From contig CAJTFN010000009.1 in assembly GCA_910575815.1 (NCBI GenBank), forward strand, positions 112,915 through 176,914: 64,000 nt of DNA, in the 5' to 3' direction. Position 1 is the stretch's first letter. Each line of letters opens with the position of its first letter. The DNA is from Oscillospiraceae bacterium (GTDB lineage Bacteria; Bacillota; Clostridia; Oscillospirales; Oscillospiraceae). The position numbers were made by a program, and so were the translations under genes. Positions 43,006 to 51,943 of the stretch are shown here, one piece after another. Below the pieces are notes generated by a model that did no database searches, was not told the DNA's origin, and worked only from the letters and a program-made list of their open reading frames with translations.

Positions 43006-44205
43006 TCAAGGTTCATCCTGTAACTGGAAGGCCGTCTGGACGAAAGCGTCCACCTCCTCCACCGTGTCAAAACAGGCGATGGCCACCTGGTTGCCCATGG
43101 TGCCCGCCAGGGCTTCGGGCATTCGGGTGAAGAGCCGGGCGTGGCCGCCGCAGCGGGCTTCCAGCTGGGAAAGAGAGAGGGCATAGGGCTGGGTGTCCCT
43201 CCGGCCCGCGTAGACGCAGTAGCTGTGAGGCCCGTCGTATGTGTGGCGCAGCTCGTCAAAGGCCACCATGTCCGCCCAGATCTGGTAGACGTCCACGCTC
43301 TGTCCGAAGTTCAGCATGTCCGGGGTAAAGCCTCCGGCGGGACGCATGTTGACCTCCAGACCCACGATGTCCCCCACCTGGCCCAGACCCGGTTTGCCGG
43401 CCGTCAGGCGGAAGAATTCCAGGTGGAAAAAGCGGCTGGAGGCCCGAAAGGCCCGCAAGGTGGCCCGTCCGGCGGCTTCCACGTCGGCGGGGATTTCTCT
43501 GTCAACGTAGTAGTAAGTGGGCACGCCCGCATTGACCATGTCCATAATGGAGTTCCGGGTGATATGGCTGGCGGCGAAGAGGACCTCCCCCCGGGAGTTG
43601 CAGACGCCGTCATAGGTGGTGACGGAGCCGGTAATGTATTCCTCCATGAGATAGGGCACCTTTGGCGGGTCCCGGAAGAAGGCAGTCATGTCACCGTCAT
43701 TCTGGAGCCGCCAGGTGGCGATGGCGCCCACGCCGCTGTCGGGCTTGACGATGACGGGGTAGCCCACCTGCCGGGCGAAGGCCAGCCCCGGCTCCAGATC
43801 CGTGACGGGGACGCAGCGGGCGCAGGGGATACCGGCCCGATGGTAAAAGGACTTCATGGCCAGCTTGCTTTTGTATTTTTCGATTTCGTGGGCCTTGAGG
43901 CCGGTGGTGATATTGAAGTCTGTCCGGAGTCGGGCGTCCAGCTCCAGCCAGTATTCGTTATTGCTCTCCACCCAGTCGATCTTGCCGTACCGGCCAGTGA
44001 AGTAGCCCAGAGCCCGGAGGACCTGATCGTAGTTTTCCAGGCAGTCCACCCGGTAGTATTCGGCCAGGGCCGTTTTCAGGTCTGGGTGCAGGGCGTCGTA
44101 GGGCGCGTCGCCCACGCCCAGGACGTTGACGCCGTTTTCTTGCAGACGGACGCAGAACCAGCGATAGGCCTCGGGGAAGTTTGGGGAGATGAAAACGAAG
44201 TTCAT
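43006..44205 (-). CDS. ATP-grasp domain carboxylate-amine ligase-like protein
   Basis: A 399-residue ATP-grasp enzyme. Lys/Glu-rich nucleotide-binding elements 'YPVIVKPDSGVGAIATWRL' and 'YLMEEYITGSVTTYDGVC' and the metal-binding 'GLEVNMRPAGGFTPDMLNF' are clear. Such enzymes join a carboxylate to an amine or thiol via an acyl-phosphate; the substrate here cannot be told. ATG 44205 follows AAAGGAGG. It is monocistronic, with repeat C upstream and a strong terminator downstream. Confidence 0.88.
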   Translation of the reverse strand: MNFVFISPNFPEAYRWFCVRLQENGVNVLGVGDAPYDALHPDLKTALAEYYRVDCLENYDQVLRALGYFTGRYGKIDWVESNNEYWLELDARLRTDFNITTGLKAHEIEKYKSKLAMKSFYHRAGIPCARCVPVTDLEPGLAFARQVGYPVIVKPDSGVGAIATWRLQNDGDMTAFFRDPPKVPYLMEEYITGSVTTYDGVCNSRGEVLFAASHITRNSIMDMVNAGVPTYYYVDREIPADVEAAGRATLRAFRASSRFFHLEFFRLTAGKPGLGQVGDIVGLEVNMRPAGGFTPDMLNFGQSVDVYQIWADMVAFDELRHTYDGPHSYCVYAGRRDTQPYALSLSQLEARCGGHARLFTRMPEALAGTMGNQVAIACFDTVEEVDAFVQTAFQLQDEP

Positions 44206-44299
44206 AAGGGTTCCTCCTTTGGTGCCGGAGCGGTTTAACGATTTAAATTCTAGCGCTGAACGCTCAAAAATGCAAGGAGGAAAGTTTTTCCCCTTGCAG

Positions 44300-44600
44300 G
44301 GGAAGGGGGCTGGTGCTCGCTCTTGCGGGCGGGGGAGATTTCAGCCATGATGATGGCTAGTTCATTGCACCCCCCATTTTCTCTTTTTCTTGCCAGAAGA
44401 AAAAGAGAAAACGGGCCGTGCACGGTCCAAAAGAGAAAAAGAAGTACGGGGGTTGCGATACGGGGGCGCGCCTGAATGACTGGATGAAGACAGGAATGAC
44501 TTCTCGCGCGGCGTAGTTAGACGGGGGTTGGTGCTTGTCGACTTGGCGTATTCCTCTTTCCGCTGTCGCTGGCCTGGTCATCGAATCGGCTTGGATTCCT
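44300..44600 (-). repeat. Dispersed multi-hairpin repeat, copy C
   Basis: Reverse-complement copy in the 44206-44674 gap, which holds no gene. The GGTGC/GCACC hairpin is lost here, while the 15-bp stem and the AGCCAT/ATGGCT hairpin are kept. Confidence 0.88.
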
Positions 44601-44624
44601 TTTCTCTTCGATTTTCCGATGAAA

Positions 44625-44655
44625 AGAGTCCAGAAGAATTTCTTCTGGACTCTTC
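44625..44655 (-). terminator. Terminator of the PEBP-like/permease operon
   Basis: AAGAGTCCAGAAGAA pairs with TTCTTCTGGACTCTT, followed by TTC on the minus strand, 20 bases after the stop. Confidence 0.8.
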
Positions 44656-44674
44656 TTCCGTAAAAACTTATTGC

Positions 44675-45145
44675 TTATCCGGGAAATTTTGCTGTTAGGC
44701 TGCCTTGCTGCAAAATGTGGCCCTCGGCCGCTTTTAAAAATTCACGCTTTCGGACATTGGCACTCAGACCCAGCACGCAATCCAATGCGTAAACCGTCAG
44801 CCGGTAGCGGTGTCGGGTAAATGGCGGCGGCTTTGGACCTGCGTAGCGGTGCAGACCGTAAGCCACGCCTTGGGCCGCGCCGCACTCCAGGCGCTCATGC
44901 TTGGGCAGACCGCCGGGAATGACCTTCCTGGCAGGGAAATTCCACATCACCCAATGAGTAAATCCCTTGATGGGGTGAGACAGGTCTTCCAGTGTGACCG
45001 CCAGGGTTTTTGCCTTGGGCGACAAGTTCTCCAGCACGATTTCCGGCGAAAGGTCCTTTCCCCGGCCGGTATTGTCTGTGGGAAACGTTCCTCCCTCCTC
45101 CAGACCGGGGCAGTGAAAACGCAAAATTTCAATTTCTTCCAACAT
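44675..45145 (-). CDS. YbhB/YbcL-type PEBP-like protein
   Basis: A 156-residue phosphatidylethanolamine-binding-protein fold of the bacterial YbhB/YbcL family ('LSPEIVLENLSPKAKTLAVT', 'FTHWVMWNFPA', 'PPPFTRHRYRLTVYALDC'). The ligand is unknown. It starts four bases after the xanthine/uracil permease stop, so they form one operon. No signal peptide, so probably cytoplasmic. Confidence 0.88.
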   Translation of the reverse strand: MLEEIEILRFHCPGLEEGGTFPTDNTGRGKDLSPEIVLENLSPKAKTLAVTLEDLSHPIKGFTHWVMWNFPARKVIPGGLPKHERLECGAAQGVAYGLHRYAGPKPPPFTRHRYRLTVYALDCVLGLSANVRKREFLKAAEGHILQQGSLTAKFPG

Positions 45146-45149
45146 GGTC

Positions 45150-46505
45150 TCAGTTTTTCTCCTTCGGCAAAATCAGGTTTAACAGCACGGCCATCAGGGT
45201 AGCAATGACCACCGGCGACTTGCCAAATATCATGGTGAAGCCGTCGGGGAACTGGGCCAGGGCTCCGCTGGCCTGGGACACGCCCACGCCTAAGGCGGCG
45301 GAGAGCCCCACAATGGTGGTATTCCGGGCCGTCAGACTCTGGGAGGCGATGAGCTTCATGCCCGTCATGGCGATGGTGGAAAAGACTGTAATGGTAGCTC
45401 CGCCCAGAACGCACTGGGGAATGGTTGTCAGCACCGCCGCGAATTTCGGGGACAGTCCGGCCAGCAGCAAGAAGCCGCCGGTCATGGCAAACACCACCCG
45501 GTTCACCACCTTATTGGTGGTGACAATGCCCACGTTCTGGGAATAGGTTGCCGTGGGCAGGCCACCGAAGAGGGCGGTGAGGATGTTGCTGAATCCATAG
45601 GAGATGATGCCGCCCTGGAGCTCCTGATCCGTGGGATCCCGGTCCAGGCCGCCCACGGTGGTGGCGGTGAAATCGCCGATGGCCTGAATGGAGTTGATGG
45701 CGAACAAAAGCCCAATGGCCACGCAGGAGGGCAGATCGAAGGAGACGCCGAAGTGCATCACCCGGGGCAGGGAAAACCAGGAGGCGGAGCCCACCTCGGC
45801 AAAGGACACCATGCCGAAGAACATGGAGAGCACATAGCCGCAGAGCATGCCAATGAGAATGGAGGCCAGCTTGCAAATGCCTTTTCCGTGGTTGTTCAGC
45901 AGCATGACAATGGTCAGCGTCAGCGCCGCCACCAGCCAGTTCTGCCAGGAGCCGTAGACCAGGGCCTCGGTCTGGCCCTTGGTTTCCACCACCAGCTCGT
46001 ATGTATTGGCGGTTCCGCCGGCCATGTAGTTAATGGCCGTGGGATAGAGGGAGAGGCCGATGGTGAACACCACCGTGCCCGTGATGACTGGCGGGAAAAG
46101 AAGGCGGATCTTCTTCACGAACACACCCACCAGAATGGCCACGATTCCGCCCACGATCATTGCCCCGGCAATGGCCCCCACGCCGCCTCCCGTGGAGGCG
46201 ATGGTCTGCATGCTGGGCACGTAGGCAAAGCTGACGCCCATGATGACCGGCAGACCGGAGCCGAAGTATTTGCTCACGGGATACAGCTGGATGAGGGTAC
46301 ACACGGCGGACATAACCAGGGAGGCCTGAATCAGCAGCACCCGGTCCGTCTGGCTGAGGCCGATGGCCCCGGCGATGATAATGGGAGGCGTGACGCAGCC
46401 CACTATCATGGCGACAAGATGCTGGAGGGACAGTGAGACGGCAGAGCCCAGAGGGGGAATACCTCGAATCTGGAACAGCGTCTGCTGGCCGGTGGGGCTT
46501 CTCAT
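45150..46505 (-). CDS. Xanthine/uracil (NCS2) permease
   Basis: A 451-residue nucleobase transporter of the NCS2 (UraA/PbuX/XanP) family with about 14 membrane segments. Signature 'QAIGDFTATTVGGLDRDPTD' corresponds to the substrate-binding TM8-TM10 region, followed by 'GLPTATYSQNVGIVTTNKV', the family's second conserved block; the NxN-like 'TTNKVVNR' favours a purine (xanthine/uric acid) over uracil, by inference. ATG 46505 follows AAGGAG. No purine riboswitch is visible upstream. Confidence 0.92.
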   Translation of the reverse strand: MRSPTGQQTLFQIRGIPPLGSAVSLSLQHLVAMIVGCVTPPIIIAGAIGLSQTDRVLLIQASLVMSAVCTLIQLYPVSKYFGSGLPVIMGVSFAYVPSMQTIASTGGGVGAIAGAMIVGGIVAILVGVFVKKIRLLFPPVITGTVVFTIGLSLYPTAINYMAGGTANTYELVVETKGQTEALVYGSWQNWLVAALTLTIVMLLNNHGKGICKLASILIGMLCGYVLSMFFGMVSFAEVGSASWFSLPRVMHFGVSFDLPSCVAIGLLFAINSIQAIGDFTATTVGGLDRDPTDQELQGGIISYGFSNILTALFGGLPTATYSQNVGIVTTNKVVNRVVFAMTGGFLLLAGLSPKFAAVLTTIPQCVLGGATITVFSTIAMTGMKLIASQSLTARNTTIVGLSAALGVGVSQASGALAQFPDGFTMIFGKSPVVIATLMAVLLNLILPKEKN

Positions 46506-46849
46506 GGTGGGTGTTCTCCTTCCTGTTTCGTTCTTCTTTAATTAGGGACAATGGACCTTCGGAAAGGTCCACCTTTTCCAGTTTACAGGAGGGCGGACGG
46601 GATGTCAAGGACAAAACTGTACTGCGGCTGCCCCGGCGCACCCCGTGCCGGAGGGCCGTACGGGGGCGGGCCTCCAGGTCCGCCCCTTCTCCGCGGCATA
46701 CGTGTTCGTGAAGGAACGCTCCGGAGGCGTACAAGAAGCGCCTTTCTTCCGGAGGGGGTGCTGCCGCAGTTGGGGCGGCCACGGGGACTCTCTTATCGGA
46801 GTTCATTCGAGGGCTTGGTCAGCCGGCGGGCTTCTCCCCGGTGGGCGGG
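46506..46849. other. Intergenic stretch upstream of the permease
   Basis: 344 GC-rich bases. A GGACCTTTCCGAAGGTCC hairpin lies near 46550-46567 in the permease leader. The rest has no ribosome-site-backed frame and no recognised RNA. Confidence 0.5.
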
Positions 46850-47725
46850 TCATTCTTTTCCGTCCGCCGGAAGGGGATTCCGGCGGAACTCGCCGTCCAC
46901 CAGGAATCGAACCTCCTCCACCGCCTCCAGGGAGCGCAGGGAGTCCTCCAGAGCCTGAAAGGCTATCCGGACGGCGTCTTCCTCCAGACCTTCCAGCAGA
47001 GCGGAGGAGAAATTCAAATAGCAGATGTTCTCCTCCAGCCAGACGGAGCGTACCTGAAAGCCCTCCGGCAGCGGGGAGAGGAAATCCCGCCCCTCGGGCT
47101 TTCCCTCCAAGGCCCTGGCCACTGCGGAAACCTGGGTATCGCCCTCGTAGAGGTCCAGGGTTTTCGCCTCCGGAACCAGATCCCCCTGGGGACTGAGGTA
47201 ATAAAGAAGCACGTCTACGGTGCTGATGACATCCTCCTCCGGGTAGAGGAGAATCTCCCGGATGTTCAGCACCTGCCGCTCCCGATAGGCCAGCTCCCGG
47301 CCTCGGACGGTGATCTGCACCGCGGAAATCTCGGGCACCTGGGAGAGCGTCATGGCAATGGCGCTGTCCGCCAGTGTCAGTGCCACGCCGGAGAGCGTTC
47401 CGTAAGCCGCTGACAAATCCACCGTGGCCAGTCCCCCGGTGAGCTTCAAGGAGAGCAGGGAAGTCCCCGTGGGGAGGGGGTTTTTCAGTGTCTCGTCAGA
47501 GGGGCCCTTCAGCAGCTCGTTGACCAGCGCCTCCGCCAGGCGGCGGGGGGTGTCGGTCTCCCCGTTGTATAAGTACACGGACTCCGTGCGAAAGGGCGCG
47601 TCCCCGGCGGAATAGGTCAGGTCCGCCTCCTGAAAATAGAGCGCGTAGGCGGTCCGGGCGGGCTCCTCTCTCTGGCAGCCCGTCAGAATCAGCAGGGGGA
47701 GAAGCAGGCACAACCACGTTCTCAC
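46850..47725 (-). CDS. GerMN-domain lipoprotein
   Basis: A 291-residue lipoprotein with lipobox 'LLILTGC' (Cys17) and two GerMN (sporulation/spore germination) domains: about 35-155 ('LVNELLKGPSDETLKNPLPT') and about 165-285 ('VARALEGKPEGRDFLSPLPE'). GerM in Bacillus has this architecture and acts in the engulfment complex. Start GTG 47725 overlaps the kinase stop by four bases (GTGA) after GGAGG. Genetic coupling to a two-component system is unusual for a classical GerM. Confidence 0.88.
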   Translation of the reverse strand: MRTWLCLLLPLLILTGCQREEPARTAYALYFQEADLTYSAGDAPFRTESVYLYNGETDTPRRLAEALVNELLKGPSDETLKNPLPTGTSLLSLKLTGGLATVDLSAAYGTLSGVALTLADSAIAMTLSQVPEISAVQITVRGRELAYRERQVLNIREILLYPEEDVISTVDVLLYYLSPQGDLVPEAKTLDLYEGDTQVSAVARALEGKPEGRDFLSPLPEGFQVRSVWLEENICYLNFSSALLEGLEEDAVRIAFQALEDSLRSLEAVEEVRFLVDGEFRRNPLPADGKE

Positions 47726-49098
47726 GCCTCCTCCCTCCTCTCCAAGGCGGGCCACCGGACGGTAAACACCGCGCCGCCGCTGGGCCGGTTGGCGGCCTCC
47801 ACCACGCCGCCCCGGCGTTTCACCGTGTCGCTGACGATGGAGAGGCCCAACCCCGTGCCTCCGGCGGCCCGGGACCGGGCCTTGTCCACCCGGTAGAACC
47901 GCTCGAAAATCCGGGGCAGGTCCGCTTCGGGAATCCCCGCGCCGTTGTCCGCCACGGTGAGGACCACCAGGTCTCCCACCCGCTCCAGGGAGACCTGGAC
48001 GGAACCGCCGATGGCGGAGTATTTGACGGCGTTGTCCACCAGGTTGTAGATGACCTGATGGGTCTCGTCCCGGGTTCCCAGGACCACACATTCCCCGGCC
48101 GCGGAGTAGGTCAGGTCCACGCCCTTCTCCTGGGCCACCAGATTCATCATGCGCATCACCTGTTCCAGCACCGGCAGGATGTCCACCGCCGCCGGGGGGT
48201 CCAGGACCCCGCTGTCCAGCCGGGTCAGGCGGAGGAGGTCCTCCGTGATCCGGGAGAGGCGCTCCGCCTCCCGGCCGATGTCCGTGACGAACTCCTTGGT
48301 GGTCTCCGGGTCGATGTTCTCCGTCTGCAAGATGGAGTCCGAGAGGAGCCGGATGGCGGCCAGGGGGGTCTTGAGCTCGTGGGACGCGTCGGAGACGAAG
48401 CGGCGGCGGGCGGTCTCCGTGGTCTGGAGCCGGTCCGTCAGGCTGTTGAACTCATAGCCGATCTGGGCGATCTCGTCCCGGCCCCGGATGTCCGCCCGGT
48501 GGCTGTAGGCTCCCTCCCGCACCTGTCGGATGGCGGTGAGGAGCAGACCGATCTTGTGGGTCAGGGCCTTGGAGAGGATCAGGCTCAGCACCAGCACCAG
48601 TCCCCCCGCCACGGCGGAGAGGCGGAGCAGGGTCTCCTGGAGGCCGGAGAGCAGGGCGGCCTGCTCCGTGTCGTATTCATAGGCGTACACCGCGCCGATG
48701 ATCTGGCTTTGGTACATCACCGGCGAAGAGGCCCGGCTGCGAAAGGCTCCCCGCAGATAAGTACAGCTGAAAGCGTCGTACCCCTGCAAGGCCCGGACGA
48801 TCTCCGTGAACAGGGCCAGGTTGCCCACGGCGGAGCCGGTTTCCCGGGTGTCGTAGAGAACCCGGCCGGCGCTGTTGGTGACCAGAATACGGCTCAGGCC
48901 CGTCTCCTGGACCACGGCCATGGCGTCCGCCACGTTTTCTTCCGTCAGGGGGGACAGGCCCGTGAGGGCGTTTACCATGACGGAGACGCTGCTTTGGAGG
49001 TTGGTGGCCTTGGAGCGGAAGACCAGGTCCTCGGACACCAGAAGGGGATAGGTGTTCAACAGCAGCAGCACCGCCAAAATGACGGCGATGTAGCTCAC
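47722..49098 (-). CDS. Sensor histidine kinase (PhoR-like)
   Basis: A membrane kinase: TM1 at about 2-22, an extracellular domain to ~157 ('ILVTNSAGRVLYDTRETG', a PAS/dCache-like sensor), TM2 at ~158-177, HAMP (178-232), HisKA with His240 in 'SDASHELKTPLAAIR' and a HATPase with 'NLVDNAVKYS', 'DNGAGIPEADL' and 'GTGLGLSIV'. GTG 49098 is the first usual start, yet the preceding frame back to 49149 also reads like kinase N-terminus ('NERPYWGSLQFRFG'). No ATG, GTG or TTG lies there, so a CTG or ATT start is possible. Confidence 0.93.
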   Translation of the reverse strand: MSYIAVILAVLLLLNTYPLLVSEDLVFRSKATNLQSSVSVMVNALTGLSPLTEENVADAMAVVQETGLSRILVTNSAGRVLYDTRETGSAVGNLALFTEIVRALQGYDAFSCTYLRGAFRSRASSPVMYQSQIIGAVYAYEYDTEQAALLSGLQETLLRLSAVAGGLVLVLSLILSKALTHKIGLLLTAIRQVREGAYSHRADIRGRDEIAQIGYEFNSLTDRLQTTETARRRFVSDASHELKTPLAAIRLLSDSILQTENIDPETTKEFVTDIGREAERLSRITEDLLRLTRLDSGVLDPPAAVDILPVLEQVMRMMNLVAQEKGVDLTYSAAGECVVLGTRDETHQVIYNLVDNAVKYSAIGGSVQVSLERVGDLVVLTVADNGAGIPEADLPRIFERFYRVDKARSRAAGGTGLGLSIVSDTVKRRGGVVEAANRPSGGAVFTVRWPALERREEA

Positions 49099-49135
49099 GC
49101 CGAAGCGAAATTGCAGGCTGCCCCAATACGGGCGT

Positions 49136-49813
49136 TCATTCCTTGAAATAGTACCCCACCCCCCACTTGGTCATGATGTGGTCCGGCTCCGCCGGGTTCT
49201 CCTCCAGCTTTTCCCGGAGGCGGCGGATGTGGACGTCCACGGTCCGGTAGTCCCCGGCGTAGCTATAGCCCCAGACCACGTTCATCAGATTTTCCCGGCT
49301 GTAGACCCGCCGGGGGTTGCGCATCAGAAGCTCCACCAGGTCGTATTCCTTGGCCGTGAGGTCCACGGGCTGGTCCCCCCGGGCGGCGCTGCGCTCCTCG
49401 GTATTCAAGGTGATGCCCCCCGCCGTCAGGATGCTGCCCCGGTTCCGCTGGACTCCGGCGGCCCGGCGGAGAAGGGCCCGGACCCGGGCCTTCAGCTCCA
49501 GAATGTTAAAGGGTTTGGTGAGGTAATCGTCCGCGCCGCACTCAAAGCCCATGAGCTTGTCCGCGTCCTCGCTCTTGGCGGTCAGCATGATGACGGGCAC
49601 GTTGGAAAATTCCCGAATACGCATACAGGCCTCCAGCCCGTCCACCTCCGGCATCATCAGGTCCAGAATGATGAGGTCCAGCTTCCCCTCCCGGGCCAGC
49701 TCCACGGCGGCGGCCCCGTCATAGGCGCACTCCACCTCATATCCCTCGTTCTCCAGGTTGAATTTAATTCCCTTTACCAGGGTCCGTTCGTCGTCCACTA
49801 CCAAAATCTTCAT
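49136..49813 (-). CDS. OmpR/PhoB-type response regulator
   Basis: A 225-residue regulator: receiver with Asp51 ('LIILDLMMPEVDG'), Asp7/Asp8 and the conserved Lys in 'DDYLTKPF', then a winged-helix DNA-binding domain ('LTAKEYDLVELLMRNPRRVY', 'VDVHIRRLREKLEENP'). It is encoded just before its cognate kinase and overlaps the ComEA-like gene by four bases. Target genes are unknown; the downstream GerMN lipoprotein is co-transcribed. Confidence 0.95.
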   Translation of the reverse strand: MKILVVDDERTLVKGIKFNLENEGYEVECAYDGAAAVELAREGKLDLIILDLMMPEVDGLEACMRIREFSNVPVIMLTAKSEDADKLMGFECGADDYLTKPFNILELKARVRALLRRAAGVQRNRGSILTAGGITLNTEERSAARGDQPVDLTAKEYDLVELLMRNPRRVYSRENLMNVVWGYSYAGDYRTVDVHIRRLREKLEENPAEPDHIMTKWGVGYYFKE

Positions 49814-50184
49814 TCCGTTTCCTCCACTGTCAAAAGCCCCTCCAGGGCCATCAGCTTTGCTTCGCCGATGCCGGAGACCTCCGTCAATTCCTCCAGGGCG
49901 CCAAAAGGCCCGTTGGCCGCCCGGTAGTCCACAATCCGCCCGGCCAAGGTCTCGCCGATGCCCGGCAGGGCGGTCAGTTCCTCCGCCGTGGCGGTGTTGA
50001 GATTCAGCGGCGACGGGTCCGGATGGACCGCCTCTATCGCTGCCTTCCGCTCCGTCTCCAAGGCCGCCGGGGCTTCCAGCATCCGCCGGTCCCGGAAAAA
50101 CAGCCCCAGGAGCAGGCAGAGGAAGAGCGCCGTCAGGCCCAGCAGCACCCATTCCCCAAGGACGGTTTTTCTGTGCGTCTCCAT
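49810..50184 (-). CDS. ComEA-like helix-hairpin-helix protein
   Basis: A 124-residue protein with one N-terminal membrane helix (about 9-29) and a C-terminal tandem HhH domain ('LNLNTATAEELTALPGIGET', 'GALEELTEVSGIGEAKLMAL'), as in ComEA, the DNA receptor for competence. It is short and lacks the usual SLBB-like part. It leads the operon comEA-like - regulator - kinase - GerMN, overlapping the regulator by four bases. DNA binding is expected; a competence role is inference, helped by comF at 35.3 kb. Confidence 0.85.
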   Translation of the reverse strand: METHRKTVLGEWVLLGLTALFLCLLLGLFFRDRRMLEAPAALETERKAAIEAVHPDPSPLNLNTATAEELTALPGIGETLAGRIVDYRAANGPFGALEELTEVSGIGEAKLMALEGLLTVEETE

Positions 50185-50507
50185 GGTTGCGTTCCTCCGT
50201 TTTTTTTGCTATACTATAGGACACTATGTCGAAGGGGTTTGGAATTCCGGCAGTAACCAGACGGCGGGACCTTCCCCGTTCTGGAGCGGCCGCCGGCAAG
50301 AAACCCCAAGTCGTAGCGGCGGAAAAGGATGCGGCGTTTTGTCCTGTTTGAAACAGGCGCTGGGGAAGGAGCCCTTCCCGCGGCGCGATAGTCTCTCCGC
50401 CGGGGAGACCGCCTCAAGGCGGTGTTTTGGCGTCTTCAAGACCGGCCCCCAGGCGCGAACGGGAGCCGGGTATAAACTTAGTATAACACATATTTGGGGG
50501 GATGGAC
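50185..50507. other. Intergenic stretch before dacF
   Basis: About 320 GC-rich bases without a supported gene. A hairpin ACCGCC-TCAA-GGCGGT followed by GTTTT lies at 50408-50430, and TATAAA/TATAAC runs near 50470-50487 could be dacF -10 elements. Confidence 0.45.
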
Positions 50508-51875
50508 ATGAAAACAAAGCGCTTTTTCTCGATTTTTTTCCTGGCCCTTCTGCTGGTGGGGCAGCTGACCGTCCCCGCCGGGGCGGTGAAGGTGTCGGAC
50601 CCGGCGGTTCAGGCCAAGGCGGCCCTGCTGGTGGACCAAAAGACCGGCGCGGTCATCTATAGCCTCAACGAGCGGGACGAGCTCTACCCCGCCAGCCTTA
50701 CCAAGATCATGACCTGCCTGCTGGTGCTGGAGGCCGTGGACGAGGGACGGCTGAAGCTGAGCCAGGAGATTACCGCCACCCCCACGGCCCTGGAGGGCCT
50801 GGCGGAGGACGGCAGCACCGCCGACATTGAGGCGGGGGAGATTCTCACCGTGGAGGAGCTCCTTTACTGCCTGATGGTAGTCTCCGCCAACGAGGCCGGG
50901 GCCATCCTGGCGGAGAAGGTCTCCGGCTCCGTGGACGGTTTTGTGGACCGGATGAACGTCAAGGCCCAGGAGCTGGGCTGTGAGAACACCCATTTTATGA
51001 ACCCCCATGGCTACCACGACTCCCAGCACTATACCTCCGCCTGGGACCTTTACCTCATTACCAAGGCGGCCCTGGAGTACCCGATGTTCATGACCGTCTG
51101 TGATGCCAGCGCCCATACCGTTCCCGCCACCAACATGTCGAGTGAGCGGCAGCTGAACAACACCAACTTTCTCATCCGAAGCGGCCGGGACTATTATAAC
51201 GCCGACGTCCACGGCGTCAAAACCGGTTCCCACTCCCAGGCGGGGAACTGCCTGGTCACCACCGCCCAGCACGCCAGCATGGACCTTCTCTGCGTCATCC
51301 TGGGGGCGGAACGGGTCCAGCATGAGGACGGCACCTGGTGGACGTACAGCTTTGGGGAGACCAACCGGCTGTATGACTGGGCGTTCGACAGCTTTTCCTA
51401 TCAGACCATCCTGAAAGAAGACGACGTGGCCGGAGAGGCCCCGGTTTCCCTCTCCTCCACGGACCACGTGACCCTCCGCCCGGCCAAGGCCGTGGAGCTG
51501 CTGCTGCCCAAGGGGGTGAATCCGGAGGAGCTGGAAAAGAACATCGCCCTGAAATCCGACCCTGTGGAAGCGCCGATTGCCGAGGGAGACGTGTTGGGCA
51601 CCCTGACCATCCGCCTGGACGGCGAGGACTACGCCGCTGTGGATCTGTTGGCCTTCACAGATGTAGAGGCCTCCCGGCTGCGGATTTTCTGGCGGGACGT
51701 GAAGGAGTTCTGTTCCACCACCACCGCGAAAATCCTTATGGGCGTTGTTCTGGTTCTGGTCGTTCTGTTCGCCGGATGGAGGTTGTTGTTCAGCCGCCGC
51801 CGTTACCGCTATGGGCGAAGCGTCGGCGGAGGAACCCGGAGACGGAGCTACCGCGGAGGGAGAAAGCGGCGTTAA
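50508..51875 (+). CDS. dacF: D-alanyl-D-alanine carboxypeptidase (DacF/PBP5 type)
   Basis: A 455-residue penicillin-binding protein that trims terminal D-Ala from peptidoglycan stem peptides. Signal peptide ends near 'VPAGA'. Active-site motifs: SxxK Ser63-Lys66 ('PASLTKIMT'), SxN Ser126-Asn128 ('VVSANEAG') and KTG at Lys238 ('GVKTGSHSQAG'). A C-terminal membrane anchor at about 415-431 and a strongly basic tail ('RRRYRYGRSVGGGTRRRS') follow. ATG 50508 is preferred over 50502 because of the GGGGGG site. Confidence 0.95.
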   Translation: MKTKRFFSIFFLALLLVGQLTVPAGAVKVSDPAVQAKAALLVDQKTGAVIYSLNERDELYPASLTKIMTCLLVLEAVDEGRLKLSQEITATPTALEGLAEDGSTADIEAGEILTVEELLYCLMVVSANEAGAILAEKVSGSVDGFVDRMNVKAQELGCENTHFMNPHGYHDSQHYTSAWDLYLITKAALEYPMFMTVCDASAHTVPATNMSSERQLNNTNFLIRSGRDYYNADVHGVKTGSHSQAGNCLVTTAQHASMDLLCVILGAERVQHEDGTWWTYSFGETNRLYDWAFDSFSYQTILKEDDVAGEAPVSLSSTDHVTLRPAKAVELLLPKGVNPEELEKNIALKSDPVEAPIAEGDVLGTLTIRLDGEDYAAVDLLAFTDVEASRLRIFWRDVKEFCSTTTAKILMGVVLVLVVLFAGWRLLFSRRRYRYGRSVGGGTRRRSYRGGRKRR

Positions 51876-51888
51876 GCCATCACCGAAA

Positions 51889-51925
51889 AAACAGGAGACT
51901 GCTATTTCGCAGTCTCCTGTTTCTT
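51889..51925. terminator. Bidirectional terminator between dacF and the nitroreductase gene
   Basis: AAACAGGAGACTGC pairs with GCAGTCTCCTGTTT; T-rich runs flank both sides. Confidence 0.85.
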
Positions 51926-51943
51926 TGCCCCGTTTTCAGAGGA

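Noticed and set aside
46506..46640. Possible purine riboswitch before the xanthine/uracil permease
   Set aside because: The conserved purine-riboswitch core elements are absent; only a short hairpin is seen.
50185..50507. Possible small RNA gene (for example 6S or SRP RNA) before dacF
   Set aside because: No conserved core of any known RNA could be recognised, only generic GC-rich hairpins.
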